From positions 1 to 17,382 of the forward strand of contig DMTJ01000479.1 in assembly GCA_003477185.1 (NCBI GenBank): a stretch of DNA of 17,382 nt, read 5' to 3'. The notes beneath the pieces are model-generated. The model was not told the DNA's origin and searched no databases. It worked only from the letters and a program-made list of their open reading frames with translations. The stretch is from Lentisphaeria bacterium (lineage in GTDB: Bacteria; Verrucomicrobiota; Lentisphaeria; JABSQK01; UBA12247). Made by a program: the position numbers and the translations under genes. Positions 1 to 7,660 of this stretch are shown here, one piece after another. How positions within the stretch are numbered: the stretch's first letter is position 1; the number at the start of each line of letters is the position of its first letter.

Positions 1-1154
1 ATTGCCAAGGACATCACGACACGGTGATCATGGTGACCATTCACGGATGCGCCGCGCAGGGAGCTCTCACGAATGACCAAACCGTCCGGAAGTTCCTCGA
101 TGTCCGCGCCCATTTTGCGGAGTTCGCCACACATCACGGCGATTCGGTCGGTCTCCTTCATACGTGCCTGCGGGACGTTGAGCAGGCGGGTCGTGCCTTT
201 GGCAAAGCAGCCAACTACGGCCATCATCGGCAAGGCATCGGGGCAGTCGTTCATGTCGGCCTCGATCCCGCTGAGCTGGGCGGCGCGCACCTGAATCCCC
301 GCTGCGGACTCCGCAATCTCTGCGCCCATCTCACGGAGAAATCCGACCACAGCCTTATCGCTCTGGGCATCGCCCATATCGAGCCCGCTCGAGCAGATGG
401 CGTTGTTGCCAAGGGCGCCAGCGGCCAGGAAGAAGGTGGCGGTAGAGAAGTCCGCGGGGATGGCTCGATCGAAGGCCTGAAAGGTCTGATTGCCGGGTAT
501 TTCAAAATGCTCGAGCCCGTCTCGCTCAAGCTTCACTCCGAGGGATTCGAGCCAGCGCAGGGTCATTTCTACATACGGGCGCTCGTACAACAGCGGGACA
601 TCGATGATGGAGTCGCCGTCCGCTAGAGGGCAGCACAGCAGCAGACTCGTGAGATATTGGCTGGTCTTGCAGGAAATGCTGGTGTGCCCACCACGCAGAA
701 CGCCTGCTACCTCAAAGGGAGCAGCCCCGTCAGGTCCAAGGCTGCGCGCAGTGGCACCAAGGTCGTTCAACGCGTCGACCAACGGTCCACAGCTGCGGCG
801 CTGAATTTGGGCATCGCCGGTCAGCCGTACGGTTCCCGTCGGGAGGAGGGCGCAGGTGCCGAGAGCGACGCGCATGGTCGTCCCGGAGTTCATCACATCG
901 AGCTCGGTTTGCGGACTCCGCAAACGCCCGCCAATGCCACGAATCAACCAGCGATCTTCTTGTTGGTCGATCTCTGCGCCAAGCGCGCCATAGACGCGGA
1001 CGGCGGCGGCGGTATCGCTGGATGCCAAGGGCCGGTGCAACACGCTCTGGCCATCACCCAAGCTGGCGAGTAGAACCGCGCGAATGGTGTGCGACTTCGA
1101 GCCCGGGATGTTCACGGTGCCTTGAAGCCCGGCTGGCTGACAGATAAACTCCAC
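1..1154 (-). CDS. aroA: 3-phosphoshikimate 1-carboxyvinyltransferase (EPSP synthase), C-terminus beyond window start
   Basis: Transfers the enolpyruvyl group of PEP to shikimate 3-phosphate, the sixth step of the cytosolic shikimate pathway to aromatic amino acids. About 384 residues are visible, so roughly 50 C-terminal residues lie outside. Family landmarks in order: PGSKSHTIRAVLLAS near the N-terminus (substrate-binding Lys), NSGTTMR, SCKTSQYLTSLLL, the DFSTATFFLAAGAL segment with the catalytic Asp position, MKETDRIAVM, and HDHRVVMSLA at the window edge. The start is the GTG at 1154, with AGGAG about six bases upstream; the frame stays open further upstream but offers no ATG in phase. It follows the LMF-like gene by 64 bases on the same strand, so co-transcription is likely. 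Two exact copies of the dispersed palindrome lie inside it (303 and 910); the second encodes LRSPQ in a loop just before NSGTTMR. Confidence 0.95.
   Translation of the reverse strand, partial: MEFICQPAGLQGTVNIPGSKSHTIRAVLLASLGDGQSVLHRPLASSDTAAAVRVYGALGAEIDQQEDRWLIRGIGGRLRSPQTELDVMNSGTTMRVALGTCALLPTGTVRLTGDAQIQRRSCGPLVDALNDLGATARSLGPDGAAPFEVAGVLRGGHTSISCKTSQYLTSLLLCCPLADGDSIIDVPLLYERPYVEMTLRWLESLGVKLERDGLEHFEIPGNQTFQAFDRAIPADFSTATFFLAAGALGNNAICSSGLDMGDAQSDKAVVGFLREMGAEIAESAAGIQVRAAQLSGIEADMNDCPDALPMMAVVGCFAKGTTRLLNVPQARMKETDRIAVMCGELRKMGADIEELPDGLVIRESSLRGASVNGHHDHRVVMSLA
303..315. repeat. Dispersed palindrome, exact core copy 1
   Basis: TGCGGACTCCGCA inside aroA; on the coding strand it encodes the IAESA segment. 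Confidence 0.75.
908..924. repeat. Dispersed palindrome, exact copy 2 (17 bases)
   Basis: TTTGCGGACTCCGCAAA, eight-base perfect arms around one central base, inside aroA; it encodes LRSPQ in a variable loop before NSGTTMR. Confidence 0.8.
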
Positions 1155-1218
1155 GATCTCTCCTGAAAAATCGGTACGATAGTCCCGGGCGGCATAAGTT
1201 CCCCCCGCGACGAGCCAG

Positions 1219-3096
1219 TCAGGGCGCCTGGCGTTGGAGTACCGATTCGTCGAGCATGGGCTCACCGCGGATCCACCACTCTCCGGTCTCGCGCCGGGTC
1301 TTGGGATCGGCCAAGGTGTAGTCGTAGAAGACCACCCGCAGGTACGTCGGTGGGGCGTTGGGGAATGGATTATGGGCAAGCAGTGCGGAGACCGCAGCTG
1401 GATCGCTCTGGAGCTTGGCAAGCAGGCGCAGGAAGTAGCTCCGGCTGCCGTCACGGACTTGTTGCTGGGTCTCGATCCAGAAATGGTAGTTGTGCTTTTT
1501 TTGGGAGCGTGCCACAGCGTTCTTCCAACCGCTCTTGGAGAAGGCGAGGAACCAGAGCTGAAAGTCGAATCGGGGCTGATGAGGGGCGATGAAGCGGGGT
1601 GCTTTGTCGGTGGCACCGGGCGCATAGTGGAAGCGATAAGGCAGCCAGGTTTCGCGGTCGTTGCTGCCCTGGATTTCTGGCATGACGCGCTCGCGGGTGA
1701 TGCTGGCGAATAGGTGATAGACGTTGACGATCCGAAAGGGGGCGTAGCAATTGCGCAGGCTGTGCAGAGTCGAAATCGCCGGTCCGCTGGACTTACGATC
1801 GAGGGCGAATGTCGCAAACGACACCAGCGAGGCGGTCACCAGCAGTGTGGCTGGCAGCGCTATGAGTGCGGTGCGGGCCATCCGCCACCGGCGTGGACGA
1901 AGCCACAGCGGCGCGACTCGCCCGCGCAGCAACAGACCCCAGATCCGATCGTCCAGCAGGAACAGATTCAGGCACAGCGAAAGTACGTTGAAGAAGGCGT
2001 AATTGCCGGTGGCGATGATCCCAAGCTGTAGTCCGCTGAACAGCACGAACAGAACAGCCCGTATCCGCGGAGTGCTGAAGATGAAGACCGGCAGCAGGAT
2101 CTCGATGACCAGGGTGGCGAGGGTTTCCCACTCGTGAAATGCTGGTGGCAGATGGTGCAGGATGTGGGTGAGTGGTGTGGGCAAGGGGACTGTTTGGTAG
2201 TAGCTGCCCATGGCGGAAAGGTCGAGCCAGCCGCCACGGCTGCCAGCCAAGACTTTCGCGCAGCCTGACTCGAAGAGAAGCCGAAACAGCATCCACTGCA
2301 TGACAAATACACCGATGGGCCCGGGAGAAGGCAGGCCGCGGATTTCGCGGGCGCCGGGCAACAGTCTGGCACCAGCCATCGGCAGCAGCAAGGCAAGCAC
2401 ACCGAGCTCGAGCAGCAGGTTATCCCACTGGAAATTCAGGAAGGGCGAGCCGACGCTGCAGAACGAGAGATAGAGGCCGACTTGTGCGAAGATCGCAATG
2501 CGTGGCAGCATGCGCAGCCAGATCGGGACGCTGAGCAACGCTCCGAGCAGGGCCAGCCCGCGCAGCGCGCCGTCCGTGGGCGCGATCCAGCGAAACACGC
2601 TGGGTGCCCGGTGCCACGGCACGGCTTGCAACCTTTCAGCGGCGTCAAGGGCTGGCATCAGCCCGTTTTCTCCCAACAGCGGAATAATCTGCGAGCGCAA
2701 AGATAGAAAGGCCACGGCCATGACCGCGGCGAGAAGATGAACGAACAGGTGGCTGCTGACGGCAAAGCTCTGCTGCGCTGGACGTTCACCCAGTTCGGGG
2801 CGGGGATCCCAAGGGCGCGGGCCTAGGAGCCAAGTTTGTAGCCAAGTAGGCCAGCAGTGGAGACGCAGGGCGCGGAGGCAGCGCCAGCGCGGATGACAAA
2901 GCAGTGCCTCACGGCGGGCACTGAGCCCGCTAGTGAGCGTGCCGTCCGCCGCCACCAGGGCCGCCTCCACGGCCTCGTCGTCCTCCACCAGGGAAAGCTG
3001 GCCACCGCTCAGCCGTTGAAGGATGGAGATCTCCTGCTGGTCGGCTATTGTTGCGGTGGGTGCCCAGATTTCGGGCGGCGGCTCGATTGTGATCAC
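1219..3096 (-). CDS. Lipase maturation factor (LMF)-like integral membrane protein
   Basis: 625 residues. The central part is polytopic, with FQWDNLLLE (222-230), FRLLFESGCAKVL (271-283) and YYQTVPLPTPLT (299-310). The soluble C-terminal part carries the FRIVNVYHLFASITRERV segment and the GSNDRETWLPYRF block. These are the signatures of the LMF1/LMF2 family; animal LMF1 helps fold secreted lipases in the ER, while the bacterial role is not established. Residues 40-95 (VEAALVAADGTLTSGLSARR onward) look like the C-terminal half of a DCC/DUF393 thiol-oxidoreductase domain, which is often fused in front of bacterial LMF proteins, but the DGxCxxC redox motif is absent. The start is a GTG only two bases after the stop of the propeller gene, which implies translational coupling. 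The family call is firm; the DCC-remnant reading is tentative. Confidence 0.85.
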   Translation of the reverse strand: MITIEPPPEIWAPTATIADQQEISILQRLSGGQLSLVEDDEAVEAALVAADGTLTSGLSARREALLCHPRWRCLRALRLHCWPTWLQTWLLGPRPWDPRPELGERPAQQSFAVSSHLFVHLLAAVMAVAFLSLRSQIIPLLGENGLMPALDAAERLQAVPWHRAPSVFRWIAPTDGALRGLALLGALLSVPIWLRMLPRIAIFAQVGLYLSFCSVGSPFLNFQWDNLLLELGVLALLLPMAGARLLPGAREIRGLPSPGPIGVFVMQWMLFRLLFESGCAKVLAGSRGGWLDLSAMGSYYQTVPLPTPLTHILHHLPPAFHEWETLATLVIEILLPVFIFSTPRIRAVLFVLFSGLQLGIIATGNYAFFNVLSLCLNLFLLDDRIWGLLLRGRVAPLWLRPRRWRMARTALIALPATLLVTASLVSFATFALDRKSSGPAISTLHSLRNCYAPFRIVNVYHLFASITRERVMPEIQGSNDRETWLPYRFHYAPGATDKAPRFIAPHQPRFDFQLWFLAFSKSGWKNAVARSQKKHNYHFWIETQQQVRDGSRSYFLRLLAKLQSDPAAVSALLAHNPFPNAPPTYLRVVFYDYTLADPKTRRETGEWWIRGEPMLDESVLQRQAP

Positions 3097-3098
3097 GG

Positions 3099-4808
3099 CT
3101 ATGGGGCTACCGAGAGGGCAAAGCAGGCTACTTCTCGGGCATTGCGCACATAGAGACGATTGCCGACAATCAGAGGATGGTTCCAGGTTTTGCCCTTTAA
3201 GAGAGCGGCGCGGCCCAGTTCTTCGTGGGCATCGGGCGTGATTCGCACCCAGACGCCCTCGCCGGTCTCGCTCAACACCAGCAGCGCTTCCGAGGCGGTA
3301 ACTGCCAGCAACTGGCCCTTTCCATAACGGCCACCGCGCCAGGCGCGTTCACCAGTTTCGACCGAGATGCAAGTGAGCGTGCCGCCGTTAAAGCCGTAGA
3401 GGTAGCCATCCATAATCACGCAGTCGTTGAAGTCTGATTTCAGGTGGCGGCTTTTCCAGACCGACGCGCCAGAGATAGTGTCTTGGTCTCGAGAAAAGTT
3501 GACACGCTGAGCGCCGCTGTTGCCGATGATGATTACGTCATCGCCCACGATCGCGGGTTGCAACACCCGGTAGCCGCGCTCCTGCCAGTCATAGTCCAGC
3601 AGCACCTTGCCCTGATGATCGTAGCCATGAAGGCCGGCGTTGGTCTGCATCAGGATGAGTTCCTGGCCCAGAAGTGTAGCCAAGTGCGCTGAGCCGTACG
3701 AATGGTCGCCCGCGGGCGCAGACCAGGCAAGCTCACCGGTCTCGATCTGAAAGGCCATGGTACCAAGCGCACCAGTGCCGCCCGCATGTACGATGACCAG
3801 CTCTCCGGTCACCAATGGTGAGGCGCTAAAGCCCCAGTCAGGCGGCGTCCGCTTGGCCAGTTCCTGCAGCCGTTGCTGCCAGACGATATCACCCGTAGCC
3901 GGGCTGAGGCGTAGCAGTGCTCCGTTTGCCCCCAGCGTAAACAGGCCACCCGCGGCCAGCGTGGGCGTGGCGCGAGGCCCGGGCCCGCCAAGCGCTTCAT
4001 CGAACCGCGTCTCTAGAGATTGCACCCAGACCACTTCGCCAGTGGCGGCCTGGTAGCAGACCACTGCCTCGTGATCGCCGCGCTGCTCTTGGGTATAGAG
4101 ATAGCCGTTGGCGCTGGCGAAGGAAGACCAGCCGGGTGCGACTTCGCGGCGCCACAGAGCCTGCGGCGGGTTGTCCGACCAGTTCGTGGCAAAGCGCAGG
4201 CCACTTAGAATGCCGTCTCGGCGTGGTCCTCGATATCCAGGCCAGTCGGGTGCTGAGTCAGCCGCTGACTCGACCTGTCGGGCAGGCCCGTCTACCTTGG
4301 TTGCGAACTTCGCAACCGTCTTCCAGCGAAAGACAAAGCTGGCGCTGTAGTCGCCCCACATCCCGTCATTGCGAACCAGAGCGGCGACTGCAAAGGCGCA
4401 GGCGCAGCACCCGAGGATGAGAAAGCGCCGGTGTTGATGGCCCGCGAAGAGAATTGCGGACAGCGCAAACACGCCCATTCCCAAAGGAACAGCGAGCAGG
4501 ATGGTGCCCGGGCCGCGCATACTCGGATCCCCCACAACGACCGCAAGGACCGCGCTCGCGACACAGCCCACGCCCACAAGCGCACGCTCCCGACCGGGAG
4601 CACGGCTGAGCGTCAGCCACCAGAATAGAATAAGGGCCCCGCAGCCCGCAGGGCCCATGGCGGCAACGACCGAGACCCAACTCGGGAGATCGCCGGGTAG
4701 CAACGGCAAGCCGCGCAGCACCAAGATACCAACCAAAAGGAATCCCGCCGGCCAGGTACGAAGTGGCTGCGGGGTAGGGTGGGGATTGTCGCCTGGCTGA
4801 TTGTCCAT
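3099..4808 (-). CDS. Membrane-anchored PQQ-like beta-propeller protein
   Basis: 569 residues from the ATG at 4808 (MDNQPGDN). Five hydrophobic segments (about 19-38, 44-66, 76-93, 101-123, 128-146) precede a linker and then a propeller beginning at WPGYRGPRRDG (189 on). Repeated blades have the PQQ-like pattern, for example GEVVWVQSLE, GDIVWQQRLQ, GELAWSAPAG and GERAWRGG. Such proteins are abundant in Planctomycetota and Verrucomicrobiota and are usually annotated as PQQ-binding-like or outer-membrane-assembly-like; no catalytic residues can be assigned, so dehydrogenase activity is unproven. The propeller probably faces the periplasm. The frame stays open upstream across the ArsR and rhodanese genes, but that extension is antisense to them, so the ATG at 4808 is preferred. 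It is first in the run with the LMF-like gene and aroA. A perfect 19-base palindrome lies in the linker (codons 165-171). Confidence 0.85.
   Translation of the reverse strand: MDNQPGDNPHPTPQPLRTWPAGFLLVGILVLRGLPLLPGDLPSWVSVVAAMGPAGCGALILFWWLTLSRAPGRERALVGVGCVASAVLAVVVGDPSMRGPGTILLAVPLGMGVFALSAILFAGHQHRRFLILGCCACAFAVAALVRNDGMWGDYSASFVFRWKTVAKFATKVDGPARQVESAADSAPDWPGYRGPRRDGILSGLRFATNWSDNPPQALWRREVAPGWSSFASANGYLYTQEQRGDHEAVVCYQAATGEVVWVQSLETRFDEALGGPGPRATPTLAAGGLFTLGANGALLRLSPATGDIVWQQRLQELAKRTPPDWGFSASPLVTGELVIVHAGGTGALGTMAFQIETGELAWSAPAGDHSYGSAHLATLLGQELILMQTNAGLHGYDHQGKVLLDYDWQERGYRVLQPAIVGDDVIIIGNSGAQRVNFSRDQDTISGASVWKSRHLKSDFNDCVIMDGYLYGFNGGTLTCISVETGERAWRGGRYGKGQLLAVTASEALLVLSETGEGVWVRITPDAHEELGRAALLKGKTWNHPLIVGNRLYVRNAREVACFALSVAP
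4299..4317. repeat. Dispersed palindrome, exact copy 3 (19 bases)
   Basis: GGTTGCGAACTTCGCAACC, nine-base perfect arms around one central base, the longest copy. It lies in the linker of the propeller protein (VAKFAT). Confidence 0.8.
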
Positions 4809-4841
4809 GTGCTGCTCATCCAAAGGAGGTGCTGAGCTAGT

Positions 4842-4870
4842 AGCATAAGCGGCACTTCTTGTGCAGGCAA
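4842..4870 (-). promoter_or_regulatory. Candidate sigma70-type promoter for the propeller-LMF-aroA run
   Basis: On the minus strand TTGCCT and TATGCT are separated by 17 bases, each matching four of six consensus positions, with the -10 ending about 33 bases before the ATG at 4808. It is back to back with the ArsR promoter. Prediction by eye only. Confidence 0.35.
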
Positions 4871-4890
4871 GTCGCCCGATCTCTGTAACC

Positions 4891-4918
4891 TTTACATATC
4901 GAGACCTAGCGATATATT
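4891..4918 (+). promoter_or_regulatory. Promoter with embedded operator-like palindrome ahead of the ArsR-rhodanese unit
   Basis: TTTACA (4891-4896) and TATATT (4913-4918) are separated by 16 bases, a good sigma70-type promoter. The inverted repeat ATATCG-8-CGATAT (4896-4915) fills the spacer between the two hexamers, where a bound repressor would block RNA polymerase. ArsR-family repressors commonly bind AT-flanked dyads at their own promoters, so autorepression is the natural reading. The in-phase TTG at 4917 lies inside the -10 and cannot be the start, which favours the ATG at 4947. Confidence 0.6.
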
Positions 4919-4946
4919 GAGGTATCTTAAAAAGAGAAGTCAAGCG

Positions 4947-5255
4947 ATGAATAGAAGTGTGAATTTTCAGCAGGCGGCCGAGTGCCTGAAGGTGTTGGCG
5001 CATCCGGTCCGGCTGCAGATGGTGCAGTTGCTGTTGGCTGGCCGCTATACGGTGGGCGAGATCGCAGAGGCATGCGGTGTGCTGGATAACGTGGCCTCGG
5101 AGCATCTGCGGCTGATGCAGCGCTGCGGCTTTTTCGTAAGCGAGCGAGAAGGTCGCCGGGTGTTCTATACGGTTTCTGAACCGCATTTGTCGGAGATCAT
5201 GGCCTGCATCGAGGCGAGATTTGGCGTAGAACCTAACATGGAGGAAGCAACATGA
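4947..5255 (+). CDS. ArsR/SmtB-family winged-helix repressor, probable sulfur-species sensor
   Basis: 102 residues from the ATG at 4947. LAHPVRLQMVQLLLAGRYTV and GEIAEACGVLDNVASEHLRL form the ArsR DNA-binding helices, followed by the wing FFVSEREGRRVFYTV. The family represses its own operon and releases DNA on binding metal or on thiol modification. No clear metal-binding CxC pair is present; Cys residues occur at the first helix (AECLKV), the recognition-helix region (EACGV), RCGFF and the last helix (MACIE). The partner gene, a membrane rhodanese overlapping by four bases (ATGA), matches the E. coli ygaV-ygaP arrangement, where YgaV responds to sulfide or persulfide. Sensing reactive sulfur is therefore inferred from context, not shown. 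Confidence 0.88.
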   Translation: MNRSVNFQQAAECLKVLAHPVRLQMVQLLLAGRYTVGEIAEACGVLDNVASEHLRLMQRCGFFVSEREGRRVFYTVSEPHLSEIMACIEARFGVEPNMEEAT

Positions 5256-5761
5256 GTACAGTAGAAACGATCGCCGCGGAGGCTCTGCGAGGGCAAGACG
5301 ATGTGGTGTTGTTGGACGTAAGAACGCATGCTGAGTTTCGGGCGCTGCATGCCAGCCCGGCACGAAACGTGCCGCTGAGTGATTTGGACGCAGCTGCGCT
5401 GGCCAAAGAGCTGGCGGCTGATTCGGTGTACGTGATCTGCAAGGCTGGGAGTCGCTCGGAGCAGGCCTGCAGAAAGCTGTCGGCCGCTGGGCTGAAGAGT
5501 GCCATCAGTGTTGCAGGTGGAACCGATGCCTGGGTGACTGCAGGGCTTCCGGTCAGGCGAGGCCAGGATGCGATGTCACTGGAACGGCAGGTCCGCATCG
5601 CGGCAGGGTTACTAGTGGTGATCGGCGTGATCGGGGCTCAGTTGTGGCACCCTGCGGTGATCTGGCTGTCGGGCTTCGTTGGGGCTGGGCTTGTCTTTGC
5701 GGGCATCACCAACACCTGCGGCATGGGCCTACTCTTGGCGCGCATGCCCTGGAATCGCTGA
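5252..5761 (+). CDS. Membrane-anchored rhodanese with DUF2892 tail (YgaP-like)
   Basis: 169 residues. The rhodanese domain (about 5-103) contains LLDVRTHAEFRA and the active-site loop CKAGSRS, with the sulfur-carrying Cys at residue 63. It is followed by a DUF2892-type two-helix membrane hairpin (about 108-165, ending GITNTCGMGLLLARMPW). Rhodaneses move sulfane sulfur between donors such as thiosulfate or persulfide and thiol acceptors. The order rhodanese-hairpin is that of E. coli YgaP. The start ATG overlaps the stop of the ArsR gene (ATGA), so translation is coupled and expression should follow the repressor. The gene converges on a decayed receiver/PAS gene, with six bases between the two stops and no obvious terminator. 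Confidence 0.9.
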   Translation: MSTVETIAAEALRGQDDVVLLDVRTHAEFRALHASPARNVPLSDLDAAALAKELAADSVYVICKAGSRSEQACRKLSAAGLKSAISVAGGTDAWVTAGLPVRRGQDAMSLERQVRIAAGLLVVIGVIGAQLWHPAVIWLSGFVGAGLVFAGITNTCGMGLLLARMPWNR

Positions 5762-5767
5762 GGCGGC

Positions 5768-7607
5768 TCAGGCTGGTCGGGCAGCTACGGTAACAGCCAG
5801 TTGCTCGGCAAACTCTGCGTAGTACACAAACTCTTCGTCTGTAAATGCGTCTTTGTGGGTGCGGGCCACAATCAAGAGCGCGTGGACTCAGCTGTCTCTG
5901 GTTGCTGGACATGACGCGTGCCGTCTACCAGTGCGGGCGCGGCGAATAGATCGCTCTTGTCCACTGGAAGCCTAAGCAAAGGCCCGGGCGCGCTCTTGGC
6001 GATTTTTCTGTCCATTGTGGGGGCGGTGGTGCCGTCGAGCGGTACATAAACAGGGCCATCGATATCCTCGCGCCGCTCTAACGCTTCCAGCACTGTGGCA
6101 ATCGACTCGGCACCCGTGGCGACGCGACGCAGGTCCTCGAGGAGTCGCAGGCGGTTCTTGTAGACCTCGTAGCGCCCTGAATCGAGCCGGCTTAGCGTTT
6201 GCGCCAGCACTGATGCAAGCGCGCGGGCCAACTTGCGTTGTGGCTCGCTCAGGGTCTTCACCGGCTCCTCAGCGCGGCGGAGAGTCCCGAGCAGGCGCGC
6301 GTTAACCGTTACTGGAAGCAGCAGAAAGGCTGGCCCCAGCTCTTGGCATGGAGTGGCACGCGGGAGGTCATGACCTAGCCAAAGGACTCGAGGCGACTGA
6401 CATCGGTGGCCGCGGTGCGCTGGTCGGTCGCGCAATAGCAGACCAGCTGGCGGGCTTTGTCCCAGAGCCCTACGGCGGCCTTGCTGCCTTGGACGGCTTG
6501 TTCGATTTACTCGATGGCGATTTTGGCCAGCTGGCTGTGGTCCGCTGTCGCAGGCAGTCTTGGCGATGCATGCGTGAGCGTGGATAGCACCCCGGTCTCA
6601 TGGCGTAGCGACGCCTCTGCCTGGCGGCACCGCCGGCGCGCTCGCAGGTGGCCACGTAGTTTACGCCCACGGTAGAAAGTGGAATAGGGACCAATGCGAC
6701 GTACTCCTTCTCCCAGCGTTGGTTGACCATGGTGAACTCGCCCTCGCTGTTCAACAGTGCGGGTGCATCAGGCGAGGCGTGGAGCGGAATGCCGCCTGCC
6801 AGCGATGTCGCGACAGCCCCGCGCAAGTCTGCCATACTGCCGCGCACCAGCGGTCGATCGGCAGGCAACTTTGCCAGATGCACCAGGCACGGCACGTCCT
6901 CGCCCTTGCTACTGCGATGGGTTCACTCAAACTGCACGATTTCGCCGCGCAGCGCCCGTTCGACGTACGCCTTCGCGAGCTCTTTGGAGCTCCGGCCGTC
7001 CGGCTGTCGTGTCGGGCTGATCTTGGCCGGCGATCTGCGTAACAGCTGCCCGCGTGACATGCCGAACATCTGTTGGGCCATGCCATTTGCCTCGATAAAG
7101 CAGCCGGCCTCGGCAGCGAAGAGCACGATCGCCTCTGGCGCTTCGTCTACCAGCACTCGAAACCGTTCCTCGCTGCCGCGGAGCGCGTCAAGTGCCGTCC
7201 AGGTATCGAAAATATCCTGCACCGTGCTGTCTAGATTGGTTGGCCATGCTCGTCTTTGAACACACGAGCCTGGCGCTGAACTCCTTCAGCGCGATCGGCT
7301 TAGAGATGTAGTCATCGGTACCAGCGGTAAAGGCGGACATCAGCATTGACTTGTCCGAATACCCGGTCATCAGAATGATATAGGGCTACAATCCGCCCTG
7401 GGCGCGAACGCCGCGGCAGACATCGATCCCATTCATACCGGGCATGCGCCAATCCAGCACTGCCAGCTCGGGAGTGTTGGTTTCCAGCATCACCTGCAAC
7501 GCTGCGGAACCATCTCTTACGACCACCGCGACGTGCCCCAATTGCTCGACCACACGCGCCACTAGCCGCGCACACATCTCAGATTCTTTAGCGACAAGAA
7601 TGTGCAT
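5768..7607 (-). pseudogene. Decayed receiver-PAS-PAS-GAF signalling protein
   Basis: Reading the minus strand across frames gives a protein of about 610 residues. It has a CheY-like receiver (MHILVAKESE onward, phospho-acceptor Asp in AVLDWRMPGMNG), a PAS domain (RFRVLVDEAPEAIVLF to PLVRGSMADL), a second PAS (FTMVNQRWEKEY, VGVNYVATCERA), a GAF-like domain (QAVQGSKAAVGLWDKARQ) and a C-terminal GAF-like part ending ALLIVARTHKDAFTDEEF. In-frame stops occur at 7386-7388 (TAG), 6923-6925 (TGA), 6507-6509 (TAA) and 6375-6377 (TAG). Frameshifts lie near 7265, 6330 and 5875. A strong ribosome-binding site (GGAGGT) still precedes the ATG at 7607. No kinase or output domain is visible. It sits 53 bases downstream of the TPR gene on the same strand. 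The domain order is my frame-corrected reading. Confidence 0.8.
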
Positions 7608-7660
7608 CTACCACCTCCGTGCTCACCACACGATACCAGCAGCTTGTCCGCATGAAACCA

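Noticed and set aside
24..1073. Long plus-strand frames (24-626, 657-1073)
   Set aside because: Both are antisense to aroA, whose motifs are unmistakable on the minus strand.
4809..5363. N-terminal extension of the propeller protein across the ArsR and rhodanese genes
   Set aside because: The extension is antisense to two well-supported genes, has no family resemblance, and starts upstream of a better ATG with a candidate promoter.
6375..7388. Stop-codon recoding (TGA as Trp or TAG as Gln) to explain interrupted frames
   Set aside because: TGA and TAG end intact genes here (ferrochelatase, rhodanese, propeller protein), and the interrupted loci also contain frameshifts, so decay is simpler.
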